DNA of 64,000 bases from Eggerthellaceae bacterium (GTDB lineage Bacteria; Actinomycetota; Coriobacteriia; Coriobacteriales; Eggerthellaceae): the NCBI GenBank assembly GCA_009782615.1, contig WRIS01000006.1, forward strand, positions 51,962-115,961. Direction: 5' to 3'. Numbering within the stretch: position 1 is the stretch's first letter; each line of letters starts with the position of its first letter. The position numbers and the translations under genes are program-made. Positions 27,242 through 36,296 of this stretch are shown here, in pieces. The notes beneath the pieces are model-generated. The model saw nothing but the letters and a program-made list of their open reading frames with translations. It made no database searches and was not told where the DNA came from.

Positions 27242-28606
27242 ATGCAAATAACTCCTGTTGAAATACAAGAAACACGGGCAATGATAAACAAGCAAAACCT
27301 TGATATTCGCACCATCACCTTGGGGCTGAACCTCAAAGGCTGCACCCACGTTGAGATAGACACGATGGCCACCCGAGTCTATGACCGCATGACTTCGGCA
27401 GCTGAAAACCTTGTGCCTGTTGCTGAACAACTTGAGAGGGAATACGGCATCCCTATCGTGAATAAGCGCATTTCAGTCACGCCTATTGCCGAAATTTGTG
27501 CAGCGACTACGGCACAAGACTTAACCCCCATCGCTGAGGCTATGGATAAAGCAGGCAAAGAAGTGGGCGTTGATTTCATCGGAGGATTTTCGGCACTCGT
27601 TCACAAGGGCGCATCGGTTGCCGACGAAAAATTGATTGCATCCATCCCACACGCCCTTGCAACAACCGAGCGAGTTTGTTCCTCGGTCAACGTTGCTTCA
27701 ACGCGTGCGGGCATCAACATGGATGCTGTTCTTAAAATGAGTCAAACCGTCATCGACACCGCCCAGGCAACCGCTGAACGCGACTGCATTGGCTGCGCCA
27801 AGCTGGTGGTATTCGCAAACGCCGTTGAAGATAATCCTTTCATGGCAGGCGCTTTCCACGGAAGCGGTGAAGCTGACGCCGTTGTTAATGTGGGCGTTTC
27901 GGGTCCAGGTGTTGTACGCGCGGTGCTGGCTGATATGCCTAAAGACGCTGATATTACCACCATTGCCGAAGCCATCAAGGCAACCGCCTTCAAAATTACC
28001 CGCGCAGGAGAATTAATGGCACGCGAAGCATCCAAGCGGCTGGGGGTAACTCAGGGTATTCTTGACCTTTCGCTGGCACCCACCCCAGCAGACGGAGATT
28101 CCGTTGCTGAAATTCTTGAAGCTATCGGCATCGGCACCTGCGGAGGCCCAGGAACCACCGCCGCTCTTGCGCTGCTCAACGATGCCGTGAAAAAGGGTGG
28201 TGTGATGGCATCATCATGCGTGGGTGGGCTTTCAGGAGCGTTCATTCCTGTGTCTGAAGATGCGGGCATGATACGGGCAGCCGAAAAAGGAGCGCTGACC
28301 TTAGAAAAACTCGAGGCTATGACGTGCGTGTGTTCGGTTGGACTTGACATGATTGCCATTCCTGGAGACAGTAGCCTTGAAACCATTTTCGGCATCATCG
28401 CTGATGAATGTGCTATCGGGGTCATCAACACGAAAACAACTGCCGTTCGCATCATCCCTGCTATCGGGCGCGTTGCTGGCGACGTGCTCAATTTCGGAGG
28501 GCTGCTCGGGTCGGCACCCGTTATGCCCGTCAATCAATATGCAGGCACGGTATTCGCTCATCGAGGGGGACGCTTCCCCGCCCCGTTGAATAGCTTGAAG
28601 AATTAG
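27242..28606 (+). CDS. UPF0210 (PFL/DUF711) family protein
   Basis: The ATG at 27242 gives 454 residues, the normal family length; a TTG 14 codons upstream adds a segment not seen in relatives. Typical sequences include [57 protein letters not shown] and [17 protein letters not shown]. The family has pyruvate-formate-lyase-like structure without established activity and is often paired with an ACT-domain protein, which is not present here. It is a single gene, divergent from the TetR operon. Function is unknown. Confidence 0.9.
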   Translation: MQITPVEIQETRAMINKQNLDIRTITLGLNLKGCTHVEIDTMATRVYDRMTSAAENLVPVAEQLEREYGIPIVNKRISVTPIAEICAATTAQDLTPIAEAMDKAGKEVGVDFIGGFSALVHKGASVADEKLIASIPHALATTERVCSSVNVASTRAGINMDAVLKMSQTVIDTAQATAERDCIGCAKLVVFANAVEDNPFMAGAFHGSGEADAVVNVGVSGPGVVRAVLADMPKDADITTIAEAIKATAFKITRAGELMAREASKRLGVTQGILDLSLAPTPADGDSVAEILEAIGIGTCGGPGTTAALALLNDAVKKGGVMASSCVGGLSGAFIPVSEDAGMIRAAEKGALTLEKLEAMTCVCSVGLDMIAIPGDSSLETIFGIIADECAIGVINTKTTAVRIIPAIGRVAGDVLNFGGLLGSAPVMPVNQYAGTVFAHRGGRFPAPLNSLKN

Positions 28607-28609
28607 CGT

Positions 28610-29356
28610 TTAGACAACCGCAGCCGCGCCTTCATAGACCGCATACACGAGAAATTCCCGATTGCCCTCGGCTCCTTTAAGTGGGGATTCGATTTCCCCC
28701 TGCAGGACAAACGACACGTTCAAAAGCGCCGCCTTCACTTCATCAACAACGCGCGCTTGAACGAGCGGGTCATGCACAATGCCGCGATCAGTTTCTCCCG
28801 CACGTGATTCAAACTGAGGCTTCACCAAACCGATAAACACGCTGCCCACCTGCGCAAAGCGCACAAAAATCGAAGCCAGAGAAGCAAGGCTAATGAAACT
28901 CACATCGGCAACAATGATATCGAAAGGACTTCCCAACTCTTCTGCGTCAACCTGCTTGATATTCGTGCGCTCAAACACGGTTACGCGTTCGTCTTGGCGA
29001 AGCGACCACGCAAGCTGTCCGTAATTGACATCCACGCAAACAACATGCGCGGCTCCTGCCTGAAGGAGACAATCGCTAAATCCCCCCGTTGAAGCCCCGA
29101 TATCAAGACAGCGCTTTCCCGCAACTTCAATCGAAAATGCGTCGAGCGCGGCTTGTAGCTTATGCCCACCCCGCGAAACAAAACGCTTGCGCCCCTTCAC
29201 GGAAGTGTCAACGTCGGGTGAAACCAACAGTGCCGCGCTTTGAGCGTACACATCGTTCACTTTTACCTCATGGGCAAGCACCGCACGCAGCGCCGCTTCC
29301 TCATCAGGGAAGTAGCCGCGCCGAACAAGCAAGGTATCAAGCCGCACTTTTTTCAT
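28610..29356 (-). CDS. tlyA: TlyA-family rRNA 2'-O-methyltransferase
   Basis: The 248-residue protein has an S4 RNA-binding domain (VRLDTLLVRRGYF..., ~1-60) followed by an FtsJ/RrmJ-like methyltransferase: FVSRGGHKLQAAL, CLDIGASTGGFSDCLLQAGA (the SAM site), FDIIVADVSFISLAS and VKPQFE. TlyA methylates 16S and/or 23S rRNA riboses and sets capreomycin sensitivity in mycobacteria. It converges on the UPF0210 gene with three bases between stops. Confidence 0.93.
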   Translation of the reverse strand: MKKVRLDTLLVRRGYFPDEEAALRAVLAHEVKVNDVYAQSAALLVSPDVDTSVKGRKRFVSRGGHKLQAALDAFSIEVAGKRCLDIGASTGGFSDCLLQAGAAHVVCVDVNYGQLAWSLRQDERVTVFERTNIKQVDAEELGSPFDIIVADVSFISLASLASIFVRFAQVGSVFIGLVKPQFESRAGETDRGIVHDPLVQARVVDEVKAALLNVSFVLQGEIESPLKGAEGNREFLVYAVYEGAAAVV

Positions 29357-29511
29357 GCATCCATTATATCCATCTTACACACCAATTCCTTGCCATCTTA
29401 TTTAAGGAAGCCTATACTGTGCGCAATGAGATGGGTGTAGGGGTGAGGTGTGCATGCCATACATAAGCAGGAAGAATTACTTTTCGCATATTGAAGGATT
29501 TGCGGGGAATC

Positions 29512-30063
29512 GTGGATATTTTTGTTGAAAGCTATCTTAAGACTATTGGTGGGCATCTTAAATCGATGTCGGGGTCACAACGCAAGGATATTTTGGCTAT
29601 TTTAGAAAGTCGTATTAAGGAAATCTGCTATTTTGAGCACCTGAGCACCTACGAAGCCATCAAGCAGATAGGCGACCCCCTTGAAACTGCTCGTCATCAC
29701 CTGAGGGTCGCTATCGGCGATACCAAGGGGATGAGCCTGCGGAAACTACGTATGATGTTTTCGCTTTATCGCACCTCACATTCGTCTTACGTCGTTCTTC
29801 CTATTTTGAGCGTTTTGTCTCTCGTGCTTCTCGTAACGGGAATTGTTGTGATAATCGTAGGCTTGGTTAAGGCGGGAAGCCTTCTTTTGAGTCAGTCCAC
29901 GTTTGAAGTGTTGATGCCTAGTTCTCGTGAAGGGTATCTGCATGATTGGGTTATTCTTCCCCTTGTTGTCGGCGGCATACTTGCCCTTATCGGGCTGATC
30001 ACCTGGAATCTTATGACGAAATATCTCAAAACCGTCGGGGTCGACAATCAAAAATTCGACTAA
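29512..30063 (+). CDS. Membrane protein, DUF1700/HAAS-like
   Basis: The start is uncertain: GTG 29512 (183 aa) has AAGGA and GGGGA nearby, while a TTG at 29491 extends it seven residues. The first ~80 residues are helical (QRKDILAILESRIKEI ... EAIKQIGDPLETARHHL), resembling the helical HAAS domain found with PadR regulators. Two hydrophobic segments follow, at about 92-118 and 145-170. Proteins of this layout are often cotranscribed with PadR; here the PadR gene is 0.7 kb away on the same strand with yccF between. No function can be given. Confidence 0.6.
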   Translation: MDIFVESYLKTIGGHLKSMSGSQRKDILAILESRIKEICYFEHLSTYEAIKQIGDPLETARHHLRVAIGDTKGMSLRKLRMMFSLYRTSHSSYVVLPILSVLSLVLLVTGIVVIIVGLVKAGSLLLSQSTFEVLMPSSREGYLHDWVILPLVVGGILALIGLITWNLMTKYLKTVGVDNQKFD

Positions 30064-30097
30064 GCTCGAGGTTGACCAAAGGCCCTGTGATTCCGCT

Positions 30098-30481
30098 TTA
30101 AGCCCAAGGCTTATTGACTTCAGCGCCGAAAGGCATAAGTGCTAATTTTGCCTGCTTGAAGCATTGCAAGCCAAAAGGAATCCCAATAATGGTTGCGCAC
30201 AGAATTAATCCGTTGAAGAACGCCTCAAACGCAAGGACGAAGCCGCCAAAAATCACCCACAGGATATTCAGAAGAAGCGACGGCGCACCTCCACCATAAT
30301 CGACCGTTTTCCCAAAGGGAAGAAACGCCAATCCTGCCATTTTGAAACATTGAAGCCCAATGGGAATTCCTAAAACGGTGATGCACCACAAACAACCAAT
30401 AGCTATCCAGGTGATTCCTTGCCAAAAACCAGCAAAAATGAACCAGAGTATGTTCAGTAAGATATTCGTTACCTTGTTCAT
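30098..30481 (-). CDS. YccF-family inner-membrane protein
   Basis: The 127-residue protein is two YccF (DUF307) repeats: each half has NILWxIFxGF, a hydrophobic span and the signature GIPxGLQCFKxAxLAxxPFG. This duplicated layout is normal for the family. It has about four membrane segments. Function is unknown. The gene is convergent with the upstream membrane protein. Confidence 0.9.
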   Translation of the reverse strand: MNKVTNILLNILWFIFAGFWQGITWIAIGCLWCITVLGIPIGLQCFKMAGLAFLPFGKTVDYGGGAPSLLLNILWVIFGGFVLAFEAFFNGLILCATIIGIPFGLQCFKQAKLALMPFGAEVNKPWA

Positions 30482-30600
30482 CTTTCGCCTTTCATCTTGG
30501 AACCGCTCGTTTGGGGGAGCTTTTGCCTGAGTAGTTCAAGCAAACGTATTTTTCTTATTGCAAAACATACCTTGAAAAATTTGGAGCTTTTGTTTTTGTA

Positions 30601-30672
30601 ACCAAACGGTATAGCCCCCTAATTGAAACTACCTCTGCGATCAACCTGCAATCAAACCAAACGGTATAGCCC
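30601..30672. repeat. 17-bp direct repeat upstream of padR
   Basis: ACCAAACGGTATAGCCC occurs at 30601-30617 and 30656-30672, 55 bases apart (about five helical turns). It could be a paired operator or a duplication remnant. The 30482-30776 gap has no gene. Confidence 0.6.
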
Positions 30673-30708
30673 GTTTATCTCCTCATATTCCCCACATATT
30701 ATGTATTG

Positions 30709-30751
30709 CATAGTATTATGTTTTTATATATACTATGTTTTACGCTATACT
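30709..30751 (+). promoter_or_regulatory. padR promoter with overlapping inverted repeat
   Basis: A TATACT at 30746-30751 is a likely -10, with a weak TTTATA 17 bases before it. Inverted half-sites CATAGTA (30709) and TACTATG (30731) flank the -35 position, a sensible place for PadR autorepression. The half-site resembles the palindrome at 18467-18480. Confidence 0.45.
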
Positions 30752-30776
30752 CACAAACGAAGGTTAAACGAAACAA

Positions 30777-31130
30777 GTGAATATTGAGGATTGGACAACA
30801 CAGTTACGAAAAGGAACTTTGGAGTATTGCATCTTGTTATTGATTAGGGAAACACCGTGTTACGGCTACGAGATTATGAATAAGCTCAATGAATGGCCCG
30901 TTATCTCCACTAAGGAGAGCACCGTGTATCCCCTTCTCAAAAGATTGCAATCGGAAGGGTGCCTTAAATCGTTTTGGCAAGATACCGTCGAGGGGCTCCC
31001 CCCGCGCAAATATTATTCAATCACTCCTGAAGGAAACACCTATCTTGACACGATGTCAGGAGAGTGGGATTCGTTGGTGGTTGCGCTCGCTCGTATTCGA
31101 AGTAAACAAAGACGAAAGGATTCCGGATGA
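30777..31130 (+). CDS. PadR-family transcriptional regulator
   Basis: The 117-residue protein starts at a GTG with a distant AAGG. It matches PadR: LRKGTLEYCILLLI, CYGYEIMNKL, STVYPLLKRLQSEG (recognition helix) and PPRKYYSITPEG (wing). Subfamily-2 PadR proteins are compact like this one and control membrane or transport functions. No efflux gene follows; the codon ATG overlapping its end opens only a two-codon frame, so a downstream partner may have been lost. A strong terminator follows at 31255. Confidence 0.92.
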   Translation: MNIEDWTTQLRKGTLEYCILLLIRETPCYGYEIMNKLNEWPVISTKESTVYPLLKRLQSEGCLKSFWQDTVEGLPPRKYYSITPEGNTYLDTMSGEWDSLVVALARIRSKQRRKDSG

Positions 31131-31254
31131 GGTAACTTTCCGAATAAGCCGAGCCGCGCCCTATCGAACACGCAGCATTGTTCTCACTAAATCGCAAACG
31201 AAACAAAACTAAAATAGAGCAGAAAATATCTACTCGATAGAGGCTGAACAAAGA

Positions 31255-31291
31255 GAAAGCGAACCTCCACCTCTGGTTCGCTTTCTTTTTT
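31255..31291 (+). terminator. Bidirectional terminator between padR and asd
   Basis: An 11-bp perfect stem (GAAAGCGAACC/GGTTCGCTTTC) is followed on the plus strand by six T residues. On the minus strand the stem is followed by TCTCTTTG, so it may also stop the asd transcript, 40 bases past its stop. Confidence 0.9.
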
Positions 31292-31331
31292 CTTGTTGCG
31301 TGCCGCAAAGCGACAGGGCAATCCGAATAAC

Positions 31332-32372
31332 CTAGGGCAAGAGCAACTGCGCGATTTGCACCGCATTCAAGGCAGCACCTTTGCGAACCTGGTCTGCTAC
31401 AACCCAAAACGCCAAGCCGTACTCGACCGTAGCGTCTTCACGCAGACGCCCGACATAGGTTTCATCAGTACCTTCCAGCAAGCCCGGCATGGGATATTCG
31501 TTCTTTTCGGGATTGTCCATAAGCACGATTCCTGGAGCCGACAAAAAAGCTTTCTGTGCTGCTTCCACGCTCACCTCGCGCGTAAATTCAACATTCACCG
31601 CTTCGGCATGGCAGCGCAAAACAGGCACCCTCACGCAGGTCGGAGCCACCTCGATACTTTCATCCCCCAAAATCTTTTTGGTTTCAACGACCATCTTCCA
31701 TTCTTCTTTGGTAGAAGCGTCTTTCATGAATACATCAATATGCGGAATACAATTAAACGCAATGCGGTGCTGGAATTGTTCGACCGTTAATTCTTTTCCG
31801 TCCAAAAAATCGCGCGATTGATTATAGAGTTCTTCCATCGCAGGAGCGCCTGAGCCACTTGCCGCCTGATAGGTTGAAACCACAACCCGCTTGATGGGCG
31901 CAATGTTGTGAAGAGGTGCGAGTGCCACCACCATTTGAATGGTCGAACAGTTCGGGTTGGCGATGACGCCTGCGTGCTTCTTTGCATCAGCAGGGTTGAC
32001 CTCAGGCACCACGAGGGGCACGTCTTTGTCCATGCGAAAGGCGCTGGAATTATCTATCATGACCGCGCCTGCGCTAACCACGACATCACGCATTTCTTTT
32101 GAACGGTCAGCGCCGCAGGAAAAGAGCGCAATATCAACGCCCTCGAAAGCTTCGGGGGTCATTTCTGACACCACAAGATCCCCCGCGCTCACCAATCCAC
32201 AGCCTTCGAAAGAAAGGGTTTTGCCGACTGAGCGCGCGGAAGCCAACGCGCGGACTTCAGCAGCGGGAAAATCGAGGTCGTGTAATACTTTCAGGAATTC
32301 ATGCCCGACAGCGCCCGTGGCACCAACCACGGCAACAACGGGATTTGTTGGCATTTCCTTGTTCCAGCCCAT
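31332..32372 (-). CDS. asd: Aspartate-semialdehyde dehydrogenase
   Basis: I take ATG 32372 (346 aa), eight bases after AGAAAGAG; a GTG three codons upstream and an ATG six codons downstream are alternatives. The N-terminal VVAVVGATGAVGHEFL is the NADP loop, NPNCSTIQMVVAL holds the catalytic cysteine, and YQAASGSGAPAMEEL and CVRVPVLRCHAEAVNVEF complete the family pattern. It reduces aspartyl phosphate to the semialdehyde for lysine/diaminopimelate, threonine and methionine. It follows lysC, which supplies the substrate, across a 232-base structured gap. Confidence 0.96.
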   Translation of the reverse strand: MGWNKEMPTNPVVAVVGATGAVGHEFLKVLHDLDFPAAEVRALASARSVGKTLSFEGCGLVSAGDLVVSEMTPEAFEGVDIALFSCGADRSKEMRDVVVSAGAVMIDNSSAFRMDKDVPLVVPEVNPADAKKHAGVIANPNCSTIQMVVALAPLHNIAPIKRVVVSTYQAASGSGAPAMEELYNQSRDFLDGKELTVEQFQHRIAFNCIPHIDVFMKDASTKEEWKMVVETKKILGDESIEVAPTCVRVPVLRCHAEAVNVEFTREVSVEAAQKAFLSAPGIVLMDNPEKNEYPMPGLLEGTDETYVGRLREDATVEYGLAFWVVADQVRKGAALNAVQIAQLLLP

Positions 32373-32470
32373 CTTAATCACTCTTTCTTTTCATTTGGCG
32401 TTGTTCCGCTACAACACATCATACACGAATGTTGCGTTTTCCACAGGTTCGGCAAAGTCAGTGAGGATTT

Positions 32471-32558
32471 CTGTGGTGCCCAAGATTGTGCCGTTGTGTG
32501 GCTGAACGTACTTCGTACGTGAAGGTAAGCACAAAAGGTGCAAGATTGCGCACCACAG
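32471..32558. repeat. Nested inverted repeats between lysC and asd
   Basis: CTGTGGTGC (32471-32479) pairs with GCACCACAG (32550-32558), and an inner ACGTAC-TTC-GTACGT hairpin lies at 32506-32520. CAAGATTG is directly repeated just inside the outer arms. This is a cruciform-like intergenic structure with no match I recognise to a lysine riboswitch. Confidence 0.6.
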
Positions 32559-32577
32559 GAAGCCGCAACAGCAGCTT

Positions 32578-32604
32578 ATTACACTGATTGTAAATCAGTG
32601 TAAT
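32578..32604 (-). terminator. Hairpin immediately after lysC
   Basis: Twelve perfect pairs (ATTACACTGATT, three-base loop, AATCAGTGTAAT) abut the lysC stop codon. No U tract follows, so it may be a processing or attenuation element instead of a full terminator. Confidence 0.55.
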
Positions 32605-33885
32605 TTAGCGTCCTTTTTGCAGCTTAGCGGCGAGTTCTTCGGCGGAAAGCTGCGATTCCTTGAAGATGTTCTCCGAATCGAGTCCAAAAGCAGTATGAAG
32701 GCAGCGTACCGCGGCAACCGTTTGTGCGCCATCCACGACAACCGACAAACGAATGGGAGAAGTCGATATCGCCAAAATGTTTATCTCTTTTTCACCAAGA
32801 GCCTCAAACATCTTCGCCGCAATACCTGGGCTTGACTTCATGCCGGTGCCCACGATGCTCACCTTTGCGATATCTTCATCCACATCGTATTCGCGCGCAC
32901 CGATTTCGGGCAATACGCTCTCAATCGTTTCTTGCGCCCGCTTCAAATCAGCTTCAGGGCAGGTGAACGTAATGTCCGTCAAGCCAACTTCCGAAATGTT
33001 TTGGATAATCATATCGGTATTAACCGTGTTGTTCGCCAAAGCAGAAAACACCTTCGCCGCGATACCTGTTGTATCAGGCACACCACGAATGGTTATCTTC
33101 ACTTCCGAAGTATCGTGCGCAATACCGGTTATCACCGCTTCTTCCATTTTGGATGTCGCCTCCTTGATATAGGTGCCCGACGTATCGGTAAAAGCCGAAC
33201 GGGCATGAATAACTACCTTGTATTTGCGGGCAAATTCAACGGCGCGCATCTGCAGGACACCCGCGCCAACCGAAGAAAGTTCCAGCATATCGTCGTAGTT
33301 GATGGTGGTAAGTTTTTGGGCACGGGGAGCCACACGCGGGTCTGCCGTGTACACGCCGTCGACGTCGGAATATATTTCGCACACATCAGCCTTGATGCCC
33401 CAAGCAATGGCAACTGCCGTTGTATCCGAACCGCCGCGCCCTAGCGTAGTGATGTCCCCATTGAAGTCGATTCCCTGAAAGCCTGCAATAACCGGAATAT
33501 AGCCCTGATCAAGCGCTTTTCTGATGCGCTTGGCGCTGACTTTGACAATTTTTGCCTTTTCGTGGGTGCCGTCGGTTTCAATACCAGCTTGGCGCCCAGT
33601 AAAGCTCATCGCCTGATGACCGAGGGTCGAAAGCGCCATCGCAAGCAAAGTCATACTAATTTGCTCGCCCGTTGAAAGCAGCCTGTCCATTTCGCGGGCA
33701 GGCGGGTCGGTGTTGAGCGCGCGTGCAAGACTAACCAGTTCATCAGTAGTTTTTCCCATCGCGGAAACGACAGCAACAACTTCATTGCCCGCACCCTTAA
33801 TGGCGGCAACTCGTTTGGCAACCATCTGAATGCGCTCAGGTGAAGCGACCGATGTTCCACCGAATTTTGCAACTATCAGCGACAT
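32605..33885 (-). CDS. lysC: Aspartate kinase
   Basis: The 426-residue protein has the kinase domain (VAKFGGTSVASPERI at the start, LGRGGSDTTAVAIAWGI, SDVDGVYTADPR) and two C-terminal ACT domains (about 265-335 and 345-410: ITIRGVPDTTGIAAKVFSAL and VSIVGTGMKSSPGIAAKMFEAL), the usual allosteric sites for lysine and/or threonine. It phosphorylates aspartate, committing carbon to lysine, threonine, methionine and diaminopimelate for the wall. Actinobacterial forms are usually made as overlapping alpha and beta chains; an internal start was not examined. Confidence 0.96.
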   Translation of the reverse strand: MSLIVAKFGGTSVASPERIQMVAKRVAAIKGAGNEVVAVVSAMGKTTDELVSLARALNTDPPAREMDRLLSTGEQISMTLLAMALSTLGHQAMSFTGRQAGIETDGTHEKAKIVKVSAKRIRKALDQGYIPVIAGFQGIDFNGDITTLGRGGSDTTAVAIAWGIKADVCEIYSDVDGVYTADPRVAPRAQKLTTINYDDMLELSSVGAGVLQMRAVEFARKYKVVIHARSAFTDTSGTYIKEATSKMEEAVITGIAHDTSEVKITIRGVPDTTGIAAKVFSALANNTVNTDMIIQNISEVGLTDITFTCPEADLKRAQETIESVLPEIGAREYDVDEDIAKVSIVGTGMKSSPGIAAKMFEALGEKEINILAISTSPIRLSVVVDGAQTVAAVRCLHTAFGLDSENIFKESQLSAEELAAKLQKGR

Positions 33886-33988
33886 GATGCTCTTTCTGGT
33901 ATCTATACGTACAACAATCTTACACTATATCGAATCAAGTTAGTGCTTGTTGACTCCGCATAAAACCCGTAAATCCACAAGTGGAAGC

Positions 33989-35221
33989 CTATTGTTGTTG
34001 CTTAGCTTGCTTGGGCATCAAGAGCAAGAAAACCAGCCCGAGGATAAAGACGATGACCAACGACAAAATACCCATCGACGCATTGCCAGTTATCTGCGCG
34101 AAAAACGCCACGAGAAACGTCCCCATGACCGCCGCATATTTCCCGAAGATGTCAAAAAATCCGTAGTATTCGTTTGCGTGCTTCTTCGGAATGAGTTTTC
34201 CAAAAAACGAACGCGAAAGCGCCTGAATACCGCCTTGAAAAAGCCCCACACATACGGCGAGAATCCAAAACTCAGTAGCTGTTTTTAAGAAAAACGCAGC
34301 AAAGGTAACGATGCAGGCATACGCAATAACCGAAATAATTAACATGGTCTTGGTGCCAATCTTGCCAGCAAGCTTGCCATAAATAATCGCGGAAGGAAAG
34401 GCCACGAACTGCGTGACGAGCAGGGCTAAGATAAGCTGGGTTTGATCAATCCCCAATTCGATTCCGTAACTTGTCGCCATTCTGATAACGGTATGCACCC
34501 CATCAATATAGAAAAAGAAGGCAAGCATGAAAAACAGCAGACTTTTGTCTTTCGCGATATTCTTGAGCGTTTTTCCCAGCCCAATAAAGCTATCTTTCAA
34601 AACATGGGCGGTACGTTCCTTGAAGTGTTTTTGTTCGACGTCGCGGAAAAGCGGAATAGTGAACGCAATCCACCACAGAGCCGTGATAACGAAGGCGATT
34701 TTCATGCCAAGCGCCATGCTGATGCCGAACAGTTCGCCTTTAAGGATAATCACCAAACAGAGGATAAAGGGAATGCACGAGCCGATATAACCCCAGGCAT
34801 AGCCATGGGAAGAAATCGTGTCGTAGCGGTCCTCGGTTGTAGCGTCAACCAAAAACGCGTCGTAGAACACCATAGAAGAATTAAGGCAAATAGCAGCAAT
34901 GACGTATATTGCTAAAAAGACCATCGCTTCGGTTGGAAGCCCCAAGGCAACACAGGCAACCGCACCCGTACCCGCAAAACCGAGGTAGAATTTCTTCTTG
35001 TTCCCCCGTAAATCGGCAAGCGAGCCTAAGATAGGCATGCTTAAAGCAATCACAAGCGAAGCAATTGTTTCCGCATAACCCCAGGCAACGACTACCGAAC
35101 CCGTTGCGATAGACGAAAAATACACGGGAATCAACGAAGCCGAAAGCAGCACGAATGCCGAATTGCCCACATCATAGAGAATCCAACTTTTTTCACGCTT
35201 AGTCATTTTTTGTTTTGCCAC
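33989..35221 (-). CDS. MFS transporter, UMF1/Atg22 type
   Basis: The 410-residue protein has about 12 membrane segments. ILYDVGNSAFVLL at the N-terminus and FYDAFLVDATTEDRYDTISSHGYAWGYIGS in the middle are marks of the UMF1 (Btl1/Atg22-like) branch of the major facilitator superfamily; LFQGGIQALSRSFFGKLIP near the end is also typical. Fungal relatives export amino acids from the vacuole, but bacterial substrates are not established. It stands alone between lysC and a plus-strand gene pair. Confidence 0.9.
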   Translation of the reverse strand: MAKQKMTKREKSWILYDVGNSAFVLLSASLIPVYFSSIATGSVVVAWGYAETIASLVIALSMPILGSLADLRGNKKKFYLGFAGTGAVACVALGLPTEAMVFLAIYVIAAICLNSSMVFYDAFLVDATTEDRYDTISSHGYAWGYIGSCIPFILCLVIILKGELFGISMALGMKIAFVITALWWIAFTIPLFRDVEQKHFKERTAHVLKDSFIGLGKTLKNIAKDKSLLFFMLAFFFYIDGVHTVIRMATSYGIELGIDQTQLILALLVTQFVAFPSAIIYGKLAGKIGTKTMLIISVIAYACIVTFAAFFLKTATEFWILAVCVGLFQGGIQALSRSFFGKLIPKKHANEYYGFFDIFGKYAAVMGTFLVAFFAQITGNASMGILSLVIVFILGLVFLLLMPKQAKQQQ

Positions 35222-35328
35222 AGTATTCCCCTACCGATAAGCCCTTTATGGGTTTTCAATCTTTGGCTAATTGTATATGATGAACGCACGATAGCTATGT
35301 AAAACTATCATAAAGATGGGAGCGCCAC

Positions 35329-36291
35329 ATGCCGGCAATCATCACGCATGATACCTTCGGAAGCGATGTTTACAAGATACTTCACGACCACATCGGCGAA
35401 ACACACGATGAGCGCCATGCCTTTTTGCTGGGCAATCAAGGGCCTGACCCCCTGTTTTATCTCTCCCTCGTCCCGCATTTGCGGCGCTTCAGCGATTTCG
35501 GTAACACTATGCATGACAAAAAGCCCAACGAGCTTCTTCTTGCTTTCAAGCAAGCGCTCTCAATTCTCAATTCCGATGAAATCCCTGTTGGACGCGCCTA
35601 TCTTTTAGGGTTTGTGAGCCACTACACGCTTGATTCCACCTTGCATCCGCTTGTCTATATGAATCAGTACCAACTATGCGACGCTGGGGTTGAGGGTTTA
35701 AGCCGAGAACACGGTAGCGAAGTTCATGCCGCCATTGAAAGCGAATTCGACGAAATGGTGCTCTACACCAAAAAACAGCAGACGGTAGCGGAATTTTCTC
35801 CTGCAGCCGAAATACTGCACGGGAGTGATTTTGTTCTTGAAACCGTCTCGAAAATGTATGTGTACGTTGCCATGACGGTCTACGGGCTTTTCATACCCAA
35901 GTGGACCTTTGTATCAGCCGTAAGGTCGTTTCGCCGCACGGAGCCCTTTTTCCATTCACGAACGGGCTTAAAACGCGCGTTGCTTGGGCATATCGAAGAA
36001 CTCTTCCGTCCCTATTCGTTCGTTCGCTCGATGAGTCCCCGTGCACAAAAAATCACGCAGAGCATTTTCGACAACCATCAAAACGATTCGTGGGAAAACC
36101 CTTTCACGGGCGAGATGTCTACGGTAAGTTTTTGGGATTTGTACCACAGCGCGCTCAAGAAAGCGCGGACAAACATCACCGAAATCGAACGCGAGGATTT
36201 CGATTTGGTGCGCGCCGCAAACATCACCAACAATCTTAATTTTTCGGGCGACCCTGTTGTGGCGATTCTTACCATCGAAGAGGCGAGTTAG
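35329..36291 (+). CDS. Zinc-dependent phospholipase C-like protein
   Basis: The 320-residue protein belongs to the zinc-dependent phospholipase C family (PF00882-like): ITHDTFGSDV at the start, LLGNQGPDPLFY, and GFVSHYTLDSTLHPLVY with the paired histidines that bind zinc. No signal peptide is visible, so it may act inside the cell, unlike secreted clostridial alpha toxin. Relatives in actinobacteria and clostridia are uncharacterised. It is five bases upstream of the TRIC/UPF0126 gene, so the two are probably cotranscribed. Confidence 0.88.
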   Translation: MPAIITHDTFGSDVYKILHDHIGETHDERHAFLLGNQGPDPLFYLSLVPHLRRFSDFGNTMHDKKPNELLLAFKQALSILNSDEIPVGRAYLLGFVSHYTLDSTLHPLVYMNQYQLCDAGVEGLSREHGSEVHAAIESEFDEMVLYTKKQQTVAEFSPAAEILHGSDFVLETVSKMYVYVAMTVYGLFIPKWTFVSAVRSFRRTEPFFHSRTGLKRALLGHIEELFRPYSFVRSMSPRAQKITQSIFDNHQNDSWENPFTGEMSTVSFWDLYHSALKKARTNITEIEREDFDLVRAANITNNLNFSGDPVVAILTIEEAS

Positions 36292-36296
36292 TATTC

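Noticed and set aside
32382..32604. Lysine riboswitch in the lysC/asd gap
   Set aside because: It lies downstream of lysC and lacks the conserved lysine-aptamer blocks; only inverted repeats are seen.
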